A stretch of 64,000 nt of DNA, taken from Linyphia triangularis. Taxonomy: Eukaryota; Arthropoda; Arachnida; Araneae; Linyphiidae. The notes beneath the pieces were generated by a model, which saw only the letters and a program-made list of their open reading frames with translations, was not told where the DNA came from and made no database searches. The stretch is from NCBI GenBank assembly GCA_963978545.1, contig OZ021729.1, positions 89,186,466 through 89,250,465 of the forward strand, written 5' to 3'. Of the stretch, positions 50,001 through 63,324 are shown piece by piece (the first letter of the stretch is position 1; each line of letters opens with the position of its first letter). The position numbers and the translations under genes were made by a program.

Positions 50001-51569
50001 ACAATTTAATTCTAAATTTATACAATACTAGGAAAATTTGCTATTTTTGAACTTTTTTTCAGTTTTTGACCCAAAGATTTCAAAACACCCTTTTTTCATG
50101 TTTCATGAGAAAAGCTCTAATTATACAATGATTGCAATTTTTGAGTAAAAAACTGTATTGCCTAGGCCTTAAGGTTCAAAACTATTAAATACAAGTGAAA
50201 TTAGCTAATTTTAAGCATTTTTTTTATTTTTCGAAAAAAACTTTTTTTCCGTTTTTACACGTTTCATGAGAAAATCTCTGATTTAAGAATGATTGCAGTT
50301 TCTTATCAAACAACTGCAATTATTGAGAATTTAAATCTGAAATTACTAAATACTAGTGCTCTTAGGGGTTTTTGATCATTGTATTATTTTGCGACAGAGC
50401 AAATTTAGTTCACACTTTCTGAACCTCACTTTAGAAAAGTTCTATTTCCAAAATGATTGAAGTATTTATGTTAAAAACTATTCTGCATAGTAGTTTAAGT
50501 TTAAAATTATGAAATACTAGCAAAGTTATCTTTTTTTTAACTTTTTTTTAGTTTTTGAAACAAAGATTTTAAAAGGCATTTTTTTGACGTTTTATGAGAA
50601 AAGTGCTAAGTGTAGAATGATTGATGTTTTTGAATAAAAAACTAGCTTGTATTACAATTTAATTCTAAATTGATACAATACTAGGAAAATTTGCTATTTT
50701 TGAACTTTTTTTCAGTTTTTGACCCAAAGATTTCCAAACACCCTTTTTTCATGTTTCATGAGAAAAGCTCTAATTATACAATGATTGCAATTTTTGAGTA
50801 AAAAACTGTATTGCCTAGGCCTTAAGGTTCAAAACTATTAAATACAAGTGAAATTAGCTAATTTTAAGCATTTTTTTTATTTTTCGAAAAAAACTTTTTT
50901 TCCGTTTTTACACGTTTCATGAGAAAATCTCTGATTTAAGAATGATTGCAGTTTCTTATCAAACAACTGCAATTATTGAGAATTTAAATCTGAAATTACT
51001 AAATACTAGTGCTCTTAGGGGTTTTTGATCATTGTATTATTTTGCGACAGAGCAAATTTCGTTCACACTTTCTGAACCTCACTTTAGAAAAGTTCTATTT
51101 CCAAAATGATTGAAGTATTTATGTTAAAAACTATTCTGCATAGTAGTTTAAGTTTAAAATTATGAAATACTAGCGAAGTTATCTTTTTTTGAACTTTTTT
51201 TTAGTTTTTGAAACAAAGATTTTAAAAGGCATTTTTTTGACGTTTTATGAGAAAAGTGCTAAGTGTAGAATGATTGATGTTTTTGAATAAAAAACTAGCT
51301 TGTATTACAATTTAATTCTAAATTTATACAATACTAGGAAAATTTGCTATTTTTGAACTTTTTTTCAGTTTTTGACCCAAAGATTTCCAAACACCCTTTT
51401 TTCATGTTTCATGAGAAAAGCTCTAATTATACAATGATTGCAATTTTTGAGTAAAAAACTGTATTGCCTAGGCCTTAAGGTTCAAAACTATTAAATACAA
51501 GTGAAATTAGCTAATTTTAAGCATTTTTTTTATTTTTCGAAAAAAACTTTTTTCCGTTTTTACACGTTT
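47002..51569 (+). repeat. Copies R73-R79, A/B variant series
   Basis: Copies start at 47002, 47654, 48306, 48959, 49612, 50265 and 50918. A-type copies (R73, R74, R77, R79) have AAATTTATACAAT where others have TTGATAC; R73, R74 and R79 also have a 6-T run at the end. B-type copies (R75, R78) have AGCAAAG and TTTTTTTTAAC in S2. R76 is a GAATTC copy with AAAATTATG. R75 has a private AAGATCTTAAAAG. R74-R77 recur as R93-R96. Confidence 0.9.
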
Positions 51570-54500
51570 CATGAGAAAATCTCTGATTTAAGAATGATTG
51601 CAGTTTCTTATCAAACAACTGCAATTATTGAGAATTTAAATCTGAAATTACTAAATACTAGTGCTCTTAGGGGTTTTTGATCATTGTATTATTTTGCGAC
51701 AGAGCAAATTTCGTTCACACTTTCTGAACCTCACTTTAGAAAAGTTCTATTTCCAAAATGATTGAAGTATTTATGTTAAAAACTATTCTGCATAGTAGTT
51801 TAAGTTTAAAATTATGAAATACTAGCAAAGTTATCTTTTTTTTAACTTTTTTTTAGTTTTTGAAACAAAGATTTTAAAAGGCATTTTTTTGACGTTTTAT
51901 GAGAAAAGTGCTAAGTGTAGAATGATTGATGTTTTTGAATAAAAAACTAGCTTGTATTACAATTTAATTCTAAATTGATACAATACTAGGAAAATTTGCT
52001 ATTTTTGAACTTTTTTTCAGTTTTTGACCCAAAGATTTCCAAACACCCTTTTTTCATGTTTCATGAGAAAAGCTCTAATTATACAATGATTGCAATTTTT
52101 GAGTAAAAAACTGTATTGCCTAGGCCTTAAGGTTCAAAACTATTAAATACAAGTGAAATTAGCTAATTTTAAGCATTTTTTTTATTTTTCGAAAAAAACT
52201 TTTTTTCCGTTTTTACACGTTTCATGAGAAAATCTCTGATTTAAGAATGATTGCAGTTTCTTATCAAACAACTGCAATTATTGAGAATTTAAATCTGAAA
52301 TTACTAAATACTAGTGCTCTTAGGGGTTTTTGATCATTGTATTATTTTGCGACAGAGCAAATTTCGTTCACACTTTCTGAACCTCACTTTAGAAAAGTTC
52401 TATTTCCAAAATGATTGAAGTATTTATGTTAAAAACTATTCTGCATAGTAGTTTAAGTTTAAAATTATGAAATACTAGCGAAGTTATCTTTTTTTGAACT
52501 TTTTTTTAGTTTTTGAAACAAAGATTTTAAAAGGCATTTTTTTGACGTTTTATGAGAAAAGTGCTAAGTGTAGAATGATTGATGTTTTTGAATAAAAAAC
52601 TAGCTTGTATTACAATTTAATTCTAAATTTATACAATACTAGGAAAATTTGCTATTTTTGAACTTTTTTTCAGTTTTTGACCCAAAGATTTCAAAACACC
52701 CTTTTTTCATGTTTCATGAGAAAAGCTCTAATTATACAATGATTGCAATTTTTGAGTAAAAAACTGTATTGCCTAGGCCTTAAGGTTCAAAACTATTAAA
52801 TACAAGTGAAATTAGCTAATTTTAAGCATTTTTTTTATTTTTCGAAAAAAACTTTTTTTCCGTTTTTACACGTTTCATGAGAAAATCTCTGATTTAAGAA
52901 TGATTGCAGTTTCTTATCAAACAACTGCAATTATTGAGAATTTAAATCTGAAATTACTAAATACTAGTGCTCTTAGGGGTTTTTGATCATTGTATTATTT
53001 TGCGACAGAGCAAATTTAGTTCACACTTTCTGAACCTCACTTTAGAAAAGTTCTATTTCCAAAATGATTGAAGTATTTATGTTAAAAACTATTCTGCATA
53101 GTAGTTTAAGTTTAAAATTATGAAATACTAGCAAAGTTATCTTTTTTTTAACTTTTTTTTAGTTTTTGAAACAAAGATTTTAAAAGGCATTTTTTTGACG
53201 TTTTATGAGAAAAGTGCTAAGTGTAGAATGATTGATGTTTTTGAATAAAAAACTAGCTTGTATTACAATTTAATTCTAAATTGATACAATACTAGGAAAA
53301 TTTGCTATTTTTGAACTTTTTTTCAGTTTTTGACCCAAAGATTTCCAAACACCCTTTTTTCATGTTTCATGAGAAAAGCTCTAATTATACAATGATTGCA
53401 ATTTTTGAGTAAAAAACTGTATTGCCTAGGCCTTAAGGTTCAAAACTATTAAATACAAGTGAAATTAGCTAATTTTAAGCATTTTTTTTATTTTTCGAAA
53501 AAAACTTTTTTTCCGTTTTTACACGTTTCATGAGAAAATCTCTGATTTAAGAATGATTGCAGTTTCTTATCAAACAACTGCAATTATTGAGAATTTAAAT
53601 CTGAAATTACTAAATACTAGTGCTCTTAGGGGTTTTTGATCATTGTATTATTTTGCGACAGAGCAAATTTCGTTCACACTTTCTGAACCTCACTTTAGAA
53701 AAGTTCTATTTCCAAAATGATTGAAGTATTTATGTTAAAAACTATTCTGCATAGTAGTTTAAGTTTAAAATTATGAAATACTAGCGAAGTTATCTTTTTT
53801 TGAACTTTTATTTAGTTTTTGAAACAAAGATTTTAAAAGGCATTTTTTTGACGTTTTATGAGAAAAGTGCTAAGTGTAGAATGATTGATGTTTTTGAATA
53901 AAAAACTAGCTTGTATTACAATTTAATTCTAAATTGATACAATACTAGGTAAATTTGCTATTTTTGAACTTTTTTTCAGTTTTTGACCCAAAGATTTCAA
54001 AACACCCTTTTTTCATGTTTCATGAGAAAAGCTCTAATTATACAATGATTGCAATTTTTGAGTAAAAAACTGTATTGCCTGGGCCTTAAGGTTCAAAACT
54101 ATTATATACAAGTGAAATTAGCTAATTTTAAGCATTTTTTTTATTTTTCGAAAAAAACTTTTTTTCCGTTTTTACACGTTTCATGAGAAAATCTCTGATT
54201 TAAGAATGATTGCAGTTTCTTATCAAACAACTGCAATTATTGAGAATTTAAATCTGAAATTACTAAATACTAGTGCTCTTAGGGGTTTTTGATCATTGTA
54301 TTATTTTGCGACAGAGCAAATTTCGTTCAAACTTTCTGAACCTCACTTTAGAAAAGTTCTATTTCCAAAATGATTGAAGTATTTATGTTAAAAACTATTC
54401 TGCATAGTAGTTTAAGTTTAAAATTATGAAATACTAGCGAAGTTATCTTTTTTTGAACTTTTTTTTAGTTTTTGAAACAAAGATTTTAAAAGGCATTTTT

Positions 54501-55488
54501 TTGACGTTTTATGAGAAAAGTGCTAAGTGTAGAATGATTGATGTTTTTGAATAAAAAACTAGCTTGTATTACAATTTAATTCTAAATTGATACAATACTA
54601 GGAAAATTTGCTATTTTTGAACTTTTTTTAAGTTTTTGACCCAAAGATTTCCAAACACCCTTTTTTCATGTTTCATGAGAAAAGCTCTAATTATACAATG
54701 ATTGCAATTTTTGAGTAAAAAACTGTATTGCCTAGGCCTTAAGGTTCAAAACTATTAAATACAAGTGAAATTAGCTAATTTTAAGAATTTTTTTTATTTT
54801 TCGAAAAAAACTTTTTTTCCGTTTTTACACGTTTCATGAGAAAATCTCTGATTTAAGAATGATTGCAGTTTCTTATCAAACAACTGCAATTATTGAGAAT
54901 TTAAATCTGAAATTACTAAATACTAGTGCTCTTAGGGGTTTTTGATCATTGTATTATTTTGCGACAGAGCAAATTTCGTTCACACTTTCTGAACCTCACT
55001 TTAGAAAAGTTCTATTTCCAAAATGATTGAAGTATTTATGTTAAAAACTATTCTGCATAGTAGTTTAAGTTTAATATTATGAAATACTAGCGAAGTTATC
55101 TTTTTTTGAACTTTTTTTTAGTTTTTGAAACAAAGATTTTAAAAGGCATTTTTTTGACGTTTTATGAGAAAAGTGCTAAGTGTAGAATGATTGATGTTTT
55201 TGAATAAAAAACTAGCTTGTATTACAATAGAATTCTAAGTTGATACAATACTAGGAAAATTTGCTATTTTTGAACTTTTTTTCAGTTTTTGACCCAAAGA
55301 TTTCCAAACACCCTTTTTTCATGTTTCATGAGAAAAGCTCTAATTATACAATGATTGCAATTTTTGAGTAAAAAACTGTATTGCCTAGGCCTTAAGGTTC
55401 AAAACTATTAAATACAAGTGAAATTAGCTAATTTTAAGCATTTTTTTTATTTTTCGAAAAAAACGTTTTTTTCCGTTTTTACACGTTT
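51570..55488 (+). repeat. Copies R80-R85, first half of an adjacent six-unit tandem duplication
   Basis: Copies start at 51570, 52223, 52876, 53529, 54182 and 54835, 3919 bp in all. Marks in order are: B type; A type with TTTCAAAAC; B type with AAATTTAGTTC; TTTTATTTAG with GGTAAATTTG and CCTGGGCC; TTCAAAC with TTTTTTTAAG and AAGAATTT; AATATTATG with GAATTC. All six recur in the same order directly downstream. R85 ends with ACGTTTTTTT, which makes it 654 bp. Confidence 0.92.
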
Positions 55489-58400
55489 CATGAGAAAATC
55501 TCTGATTTAAGAATGATTGCAGTTTCTTATCAAACAACTGCAATTATTGAGAATTTAAATCTGAAATTACTAAATACTAGTGCTCTTAGGGGTTTTTGAT
55601 CATTGTATTATTTTGCGACAGAGCAAATTTCGTTCACACTTTCTGAACCTCACTTTAGAAAAGTTCTATTTCCAAAATGATTGAAGTATTTATGTTAAAA
55701 ACTATTCTGCATAGTAGTTTAAGTTTAAAATTATGAAATACTAGCAAAGTTATCTTTTTTTTAACTTTTTTTTAGTTTTTGAAACAAAGATTTTAAAAGG
55801 CATTTTTTTGACGTTTTATGAGAAAAGTGCTAAGTGTAGAATGATTGATGTTTTTGAATAAAAAACTAGCTTGTATTACAATTTAATTCTAAATTGATAC
55901 AATACTAGGAAAATTTGCTATTTTTGAACTTTTTTTCAGTTTTTGACCCAAAGATTTCCAAACACCCTTTTTTCATGTTTCATGAGAAAAGCTCTAATTA
56001 TACAATGATTGCAATTTTTGAGTAAAAAACTGTATTGCCTAGGCCTTAAGGTTCAAAACTATTAAATACAAGTGAAATTAGCTAATTTTAAGCATTTTTT
56101 TTATTTTTCGAAAAAAACTTTTTTTCCGTTTTTACACGTTTCATGAGAAAATCTCTGATTTAAGAATGATTGCAGTTTCTTATCAAACAACTGCAATTAT
56201 TGAGAATTTAAATCTGAAATTACTAAATACTAGTGCTCTTAGGGGTTTTTGATCATTGTATTATTTTGCGACAGAGCAAATTTCGTTCACACTTTCTGAA
56301 CCTCACTTTAGAAAAGTTCTATTTCCAAAATGATTGAAGTATTTATGTTAAAAACTATTCTGCATAGTAGTTTAAGTTTAAAATTATGAAATACTAGCGA
56401 AGTTATCTTTTTTTGAACTTTTTTTTAGTTTTTGAAACAAAGATTTTAAAAGGCATTTTTTTGACGTTTTATGAGAAAAGTGCTAAGTGTAGAATGATTG
56501 ATGTTTTTGAATAAAAAACTAGCTTGTATTACAATTTAATTCTAAATTTATACAATACTAGGAAAATTTGCTATTTTTGAACTTTTTTTCAGTTTTTGAC
56601 CCAAAGATTTCAAAACACCCTTTTTTCATGTTTCATGAGAAAAGCTCTAATTATACAATGATTGCAATTTTTGAGTAAAAAACTGTATTGCCTAGGCCTT
56701 AAGGTTCAAAACTATTAAATACAAGTGAAATTAGCTAATTTTAAGCATTTTTTTTATTTTTCGAAAAAAACTTTTTTTCCGTTTTTACACGTTTCATGAG
56801 AAAATCTCTGATTTAAGAATGATTGCAGTTTCTTATCAAACAACTGCAATTATTGAGAATTTAAATCTGAAATTACTAAATACTAGTGCTCTTAGGGGTT
56901 TTTGATCATTGTATTATTTTGCGACAGAGCAAATTTAGTTCACACTTTCTGAACCTCACTTTAGAAAAGTTCTATTTCCAAAATGATTGAAGTATTTATG
57001 TTAAAAACTATTCTGCATAGTAGTTTAAGTTTAAAATTATGAAATACTAGCAAAGTTATCTTTTTTTTAACTTTTTTTTAGTTTTTGAAACAAAGATTTT
57101 AAAAGGCATTTTTTTGACGTTTTATGAGAAAAGTGCTAAGTGTAGAATGATTGATGTTTTTGAATAAAAAACTAGCTTGTATTACAATTTAATTCTAAAT
57201 TGATACAATACTAGGAAAATTTGCTATTTTTGAACTTTTTTTCAGTTTTTGACCCAAAGATTTCCAAACACCCTTTTTTCATGTTTCATGAGAAAAGCTC
57301 TAATTATACAATGATTGCAATTTTTGAGTAAAAAACTGTATTGCCTAGGCCTTAAGGTTCAAAACTATTAAATACAAGTGAAATTAGCTAATTTTAAGCA
57401 TTTTTTTTATTTTTCGAAAAAAACTTTTTTTCCGTTTTTACACGTTTCATGAGAAAATCTCTGATTTAAGAATGATTGCAGTTTCTTATCAAACAACTGC
57501 AATTATTGAGAATTTAAATCTGAAATTACTAAATACTAGTGCTCTTAGGGGTTTTTGATCATTGTATTATTTTGCGACAGAGCAAATTTCGTTCACACTT
57601 TCTGAACCTCACTTTAGAAAAGTTCTATTTCCAAAATGATTGAAGTATTTATGTTAAAAACTATTCTGCATAGTAGTTTAAGTTTAAAATTATGAAATAC
57701 TAGCGAAGTTATCTTTTTTTGAACTTTTATTTAGTTTTTGAAACAAAGATTTTAAAAGGCATTTTTTTGACGTTTTATGAGAAAAGTGCTAAGTGTAGAA
57801 TGATTGATGTTTTTGAATAAAAAACTAGCTTGTATTACAATTTAATTCTAAATTGATACAATACTAGGTAAATTTGCTATTTTTGAACTTTTTTTCAGTT
57901 TTTGACCCAAAGATTTCAAAACACCCTTTTTTCATGTTTCATGAGAAAAGCTCTAATTATACAATGATTGCAATTTTTGAGTAAAAAACTGTATTGCCTG
58001 GGCCTTAAGGTTCAAAACTATTATATACAAGTGAAATTAGCTAATTTTAAGCATTTTTTTTATTTTTCGAAAAAAACTTTTTTTCCGTTTTTACACGTTT
58101 CATGAGAAAATCTCTGATTTAAGAATGATTGCAGTTTCTTATCAAACAACTGCAATTATTGAGAATTTAAATCTGAAATTACTAAATACTAGTGCTCTTA
58201 GGGGTTTTTGATCATTGTATTATTTTGCGACAGAGCAAATTTCGTTCAAACTTTCTGAACCTCACTTTAGAAAAGTTCTATTTCCAAAATGATTGAAGTA
58301 TTTATGTTAAAAACTATTCTGCATAGTAGTTTAAGTTTAAAATTATGAAATACTAGCGAAGTTATCTTTTTTTGAACTTTTTTTTAGTTTTTGAAACAAA

Positions 58401-59406
58401 GATTTTAAAAGGCATTTTTTTGACGTTTTATGAGAAAAGTGCTAAGTGTAGAATGATTGATGTTTTTGAATAAAAAACTAGCTTGTATTACAATTTAATT
58501 CTAAATTGATACAATACTAGGAAAATTTGCTATTTTTGAACTTTTTTTAAGTTTTTGACCCAAAGATTTCCAAACACCCTTTTTTCATGTTTCATGAGAA
58601 AAGCTCTAATTATACAATGATTGCAATTTTTGAGTAAAAAACTGTATTGCCTAGGCCTTAAGGTTCAAAACTATTAAATACAAGTGAAATTAGCTAATTT
58701 TAAGAATTTTTTTTATTTTTCGAAAAAAACTTTTTTTCCGTTTTTACACGTTTCATGAGAAAATCTCTGATTTAAGAATGATTGCAGTTTCTTATCAAAC
58801 AACTGCAATTATTGAGAATTTAAATCTGAAATTACTAAATACTAGTGCTCTTAGGGGTTTTTGATCATTGTATTATTTTGCGACAGAGCAAATTTCGTTC
58901 ACACTTTCTGAACCTCACTTTAGAAAAGTTCTATTTCCAAAATGATTGAAGTATTTATGTTAAAAACTATTCTGCATAGTAGTTTAAGTTTAATATTATG
59001 AAATACTAGCGAAGTTATCTTTTTTTGAACTTTTTTTTAGTTTTTGAAACAAAGATTTTAAAAGGCATTTTTTTGACGTTTTATGAGAAAAGTGCTAAGT
59101 GTAGAATGATTGATGTTTTTGAATAAAAAACTAGCTTGTATTACAATAGAATTCTAAGTTGATACAATACTAGGAAAATTTGCTATTTTTGAACTTTTTT
59201 TCAGTTTTTGACCCAAAGATTTCCAAACACCCTTTTTTCATGTTTCATGAGAAAAGCTCTAATTATACAATGATTGCAATTTTTGAGTAAAAAACTGTAT
59301 TGCCTAGGCCTTAAGGTTCAAAACTATTAAATACAAGTGAAATTAGCTAATTTTAAGCATTTTTTTTATTTTTCGAAAAAAACTTTTTTTCCGTTTTTAC
59401 ACGTTT
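55489..59406 (+). repeat. Copies R86-R91, second half of the six-unit tandem duplication
   Basis: Copies start at 55489, 56142, 56795, 57448, 58101 and 58754, 3918 bp in all. Each member has the marks of its partner in R80-R85. The only difference I found is the final tract: R91 has AAACTTTTTTT and R85 AAACGTTTTTTT, which accounts for the one-base length difference. This is the largest directly adjacent higher-order duplication in the window. Confidence 0.92.
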
Positions 59407-62400
59407 CATGAGAAAATCTCTGATTTAAGAATGATTGCAGTTTCTTATCAAACAACTGCAATTATTGAGAATTTAAATCTGAAATTACTAAATACTAGTG
59501 CTCTTAGGGGTTTTTGATCATTGTATTATTTTGCGACAGAGCAAATTTCGTTCACACTTTCTGAACCTCACTTTAGAAAAGTTCTATTTCCAAAATGATT
59601 GAAGTATTTATGTTAAAAACTATTCTGCATAGTAGTTTAAGTTTAAAATTATGAAATACTAGCGAAGTTATCTTTTTTTGAACTTTTTTTTAGTTTTTGA
59701 AACAAAGATTTTAAAAGGCATTTTTTTGACGTTTTATGAGAAAAGTGCTAAGTGTAGAATGATTGATGTTTTTGAATAAAAAACTAGCTTGTATTACAAT
59801 AGAATTCTAAGTTGATACAATACTAGGAAAATTTGCTATTTTTGAACTTTTTTTCAGTTTTTGACCCAAAGATTTCCAAACACCCTTTTTTCATGTTTCA
59901 TGAGAAAAGCTCTAATTATACAATGATTGCAATTTTTGAGTAAAAAACTGTATTGCCTAGGCCTTAAGGTTCAAAACTATTAAATACAAGTGAAATTAGC
60001 TAATTTTAAGCATTTTTTTTATTTTTCGAAAAAAACGTTTTTTTCCGTTTTTACACGTTTCATGAGAAAATCTCTGATTTAAGAATGATTGCAGTTTCTT
60101 ATCAAACAACTGCAATTATTGAGAATTTAAATCTGAAATTACTAAATACTAGTGCTCTTAGGGGTTTTTGATCATTGTATTATTTTGCGACAGAGCAAAT
60201 TTCGTTCACACTTTCTGAACCTCACTTTAGAAAAGTTCTATTTCCAAAATGATTGAAGTATTTATGTTAAAAACTATTCTGCATAGTAGTTTAAGTTTAA
60301 AATTATGAAATACTAGCGAAGTTATCTTTTTTTGAACTTTTTTTTAGTTTTTGAAACAAAGATTTTAAAAGGCATTTTTTTGACGTTTTATGAGAAAAGT
60401 GCTAAGTGTAGAATGATTGATGTTTTTGAATAAAAAACTAGCTTGTATTACAATTTAATTCTAAATTTATACAATACTAGGAAAATTTGCTATTTTTGAA
60501 CTTTTTTTCAGTTTTTGACCCAAAGATTTCCAAACACCCTTTTTTCATGTTTCATGAGAAAAGCTCTAATTATACAATGATTGCAATTTTTGAGTAAAAA
60601 ACTGTATTGCCTAGGCCTTAAGGTTCAAAACTATTAAATACAAGTGAAATTAGCTAATTTTAAGCATTTTTTTTATTTTTCGAAAAAAACTTTTTTCCGT
60701 TTTTACACGTTTCATGAGAAAATCTCTGATTTAAGAATGATTGCAGTTTCTTATCAAACAACTGCAATTATTGAGAATTTAAATCTGAAATTACTAAATA
60801 CTAGTGCTCTTAGGGGTTTTTGATCATTGTATTATTTTGCGACAGAGCAAATTTCGTTCACACTTTCTGAACCTCACTTTAGAAAAGTTCTATTTCCAAA
60901 ATGATTGAAGTATTTATGTTAAAAACTATTCTGCATAGTAGTTTAAGTTTAAAATTATGAAATACTAGCAAAGTTATCTTTTTTTTAACTTTTTTTTAGT
61001 TTTTGAAACAAAGATTTTAAAAGGCATTTTTTTGACGTTTTATGAGAAAAGTGCTAAGTGTAGAATGATTGATGTTTTTGAATAAAAAACTAGCTTGTAT
61101 TACAATTTAATTCTAAATTGATACAATACTAGGAAAATTTGCTATTTTTGAACTTTTTTTCAGTTTTTGACCCAAAGATTTCCAAACACCCTTTTTTCAT
61201 GTTTCATGAGAAAAGCTCTAATTATACAATGATTGCAATTTTTGAGTAAAAAACTGTATTGCCTAGGCCTTAAGGTTCAAAACTATTAAATACAAGTGAA
61301 ATTAGCTAATTTTAAGCATTTTTTTTATTTTTCGAAAAAAACTTTTTTTCCGTTTTTACACGTTTCATGAGAAAATCTCTGATTTAAGAATGATTGCAGT
61401 TTCTTATCAAACAACTGCAATTATTGAGAATTTAAATCTGAAATTACTAAATACTAGTGCTCTTAGGGGTTTTTGATCATTGTATTATTTTGCGACAGAG
61501 CAAATTTCGTTCACACTTTCTGAACCTCACTTTAGAAAAGTTCTATTTCCAAAATGATTGAAGTATTTATGTTAAAAACTATTCTGCATAGTAGTTTAAG
61601 TTTAAAATTATGAAATACTAGCGAAGTTATCTTTTTTTGAACTTTTTTTTAGTTTTTGAAACAAAGATTTTAAAAGGCATTTTTTTGACGTTTTATGAGA
61701 AAAGTGCTAAGTGTAGAATGATTGATGTTTTTGAATAAAAAACTAGCTTGTATTACAATAGAATTCTAAGTTGATACAATACTAGGAAAATTTGCTATTT
61801 TTGAACTTTTTTTCAGTTTTTGACCCAAAGATTTCCAAACACCCTTTTTTCATGTTTCATGAGAAAAGCTCTAATTATACAATGATTGCAATTTTTGAGT
61901 AAAAAACTGTATTGCCTAGGCCTTAAGGTTCAAAACTATTAAATACAAGTGAAATTAGCTAATTTTAAGCATTTTTTTTATTTTTCGAAAAAAACTTTTT
62001 TTCCGTTTTTACACGTTTCATGAGAAAATCTCTGATTTAAGAATGATTGCAGTTTCTTATCAAACAACTGCAATTATTGAGAATTTAAATCTGAAATTAC
62101 TAAATACTAGTGCTCTTAGGGGTTTTTGATCATTGTATTATTTTGCGACAGAGCAAATTTCGTTCACACTTTCTGAACCTCACTTTAGAAAAGTTCTATT
62201 TCCAAAATGATTGAAGTATTTATGTTAAAAACTATTCTGCATAGTAGTTTAAGTTTAAAATTATGAAATACTAGCGAAGTTATCTTTTTTTGAACTTTTT
62301 TTTAGTTTTTGAAACAAAGATTTTAAAAGGCATTTTTTTGACGTTTTATGAGAAAAGTGCTAAGTGTAGAATGATTGATGTTTTTGAATAAAAAACTAGC

Positions 62401-63324
62401 TTGTATTACAATTTAATTCTAAATTTATACAATACTAGGAAAATTTGCTATTTTTGAACTTTTTTTCAGTTTTTGACCCAAAGATTTCAAAACACCCTTT
62501 TTTCATGTTTCATGAGAAAAGCTCTAATTATACAATGATTGCAATTTTTGAGTAAAAAACTGTATTGCCTAGGCCTTAAGGTTCAAAACTATTAAATACA
62601 AGTGAAATTAGCTAATTTTAAGCATTTTTTTTATTTTTCGAAAAAAACTTTTTTTCCGTTTTTACACGTTTCATGAGAAAATCTCTGATTTAAGAATGAT
62701 TGCAGTTTCTTATCAAACAACTGCAATTATTGAGAATTTAAATCTGAAATTACTAAATACTAGTGCTCTTAGGGGTTTTTGATCATTGTATTATTTTGCG
62801 ACAGAGCAAATTTAGTTCACACTTTCTGAACCTCACTTTAGAAAAGTTCTATTTCCAAAATGATTGAAGTATTTATGTTAAAAACTATTCTGCATAGTAG
62901 TTTAAGTTTAAAATTATGAAATACTAGCGAAGTTATCTTTTTTTGAACTTTTTTTTAGTTTTTGAAACAAAGATTTTAAAAGGCATTTTTTTGACGTTTT
63001 ATGAGAAAAGTGCTAAGTGTAGAATGATTGATGTTTTTGAATAAAAAACTAGCTTGTATTACAATTTAATTCTAAATTGATACAATACTAGGTAAATTTG
63101 CTATTTTTGAACTTTTTTTCAGTTTTTGACCCAAAGATTTCAAAACACCCTTTTTTCATGTTTCATGAGAAAAGCTCTAATTATACAATGATTGCAATTT
63201 TTGAGTAAAAAACTGTATTGCCTGGGCCTTAAGGTTCAAAACTATTATATACAAGTGAAATTAGCTAATTTTAAGCATTTTTTTTATTTTTCGAAAAAAA
63301 CTTTTTTTCCGTTTTTACACGTTT
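59407..63324 (+). repeat. Copies R92-R97, relatives of R74-R78
   Basis: Copies start at 59407, 60061, 60713, 61366, 62019 and 62672. R92 is a GAATTC copy ending in ACGTTTTTTT. R93 (A type, 6-T end), R94 (B type), R95 (GAATTC, AAAATTATG) and R96 (A type, TTTCAAAAC) repeat R74-R77 at a step of 12407 bp (19 units). R97 begins like R78 (AAATTTAGTTC) but its second half has GGTAAATTTG, TTTCAAAAC, CCTGGGCC and TTATATAC, as in R83 and R89, so it is a mosaic. Confidence 0.88.
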
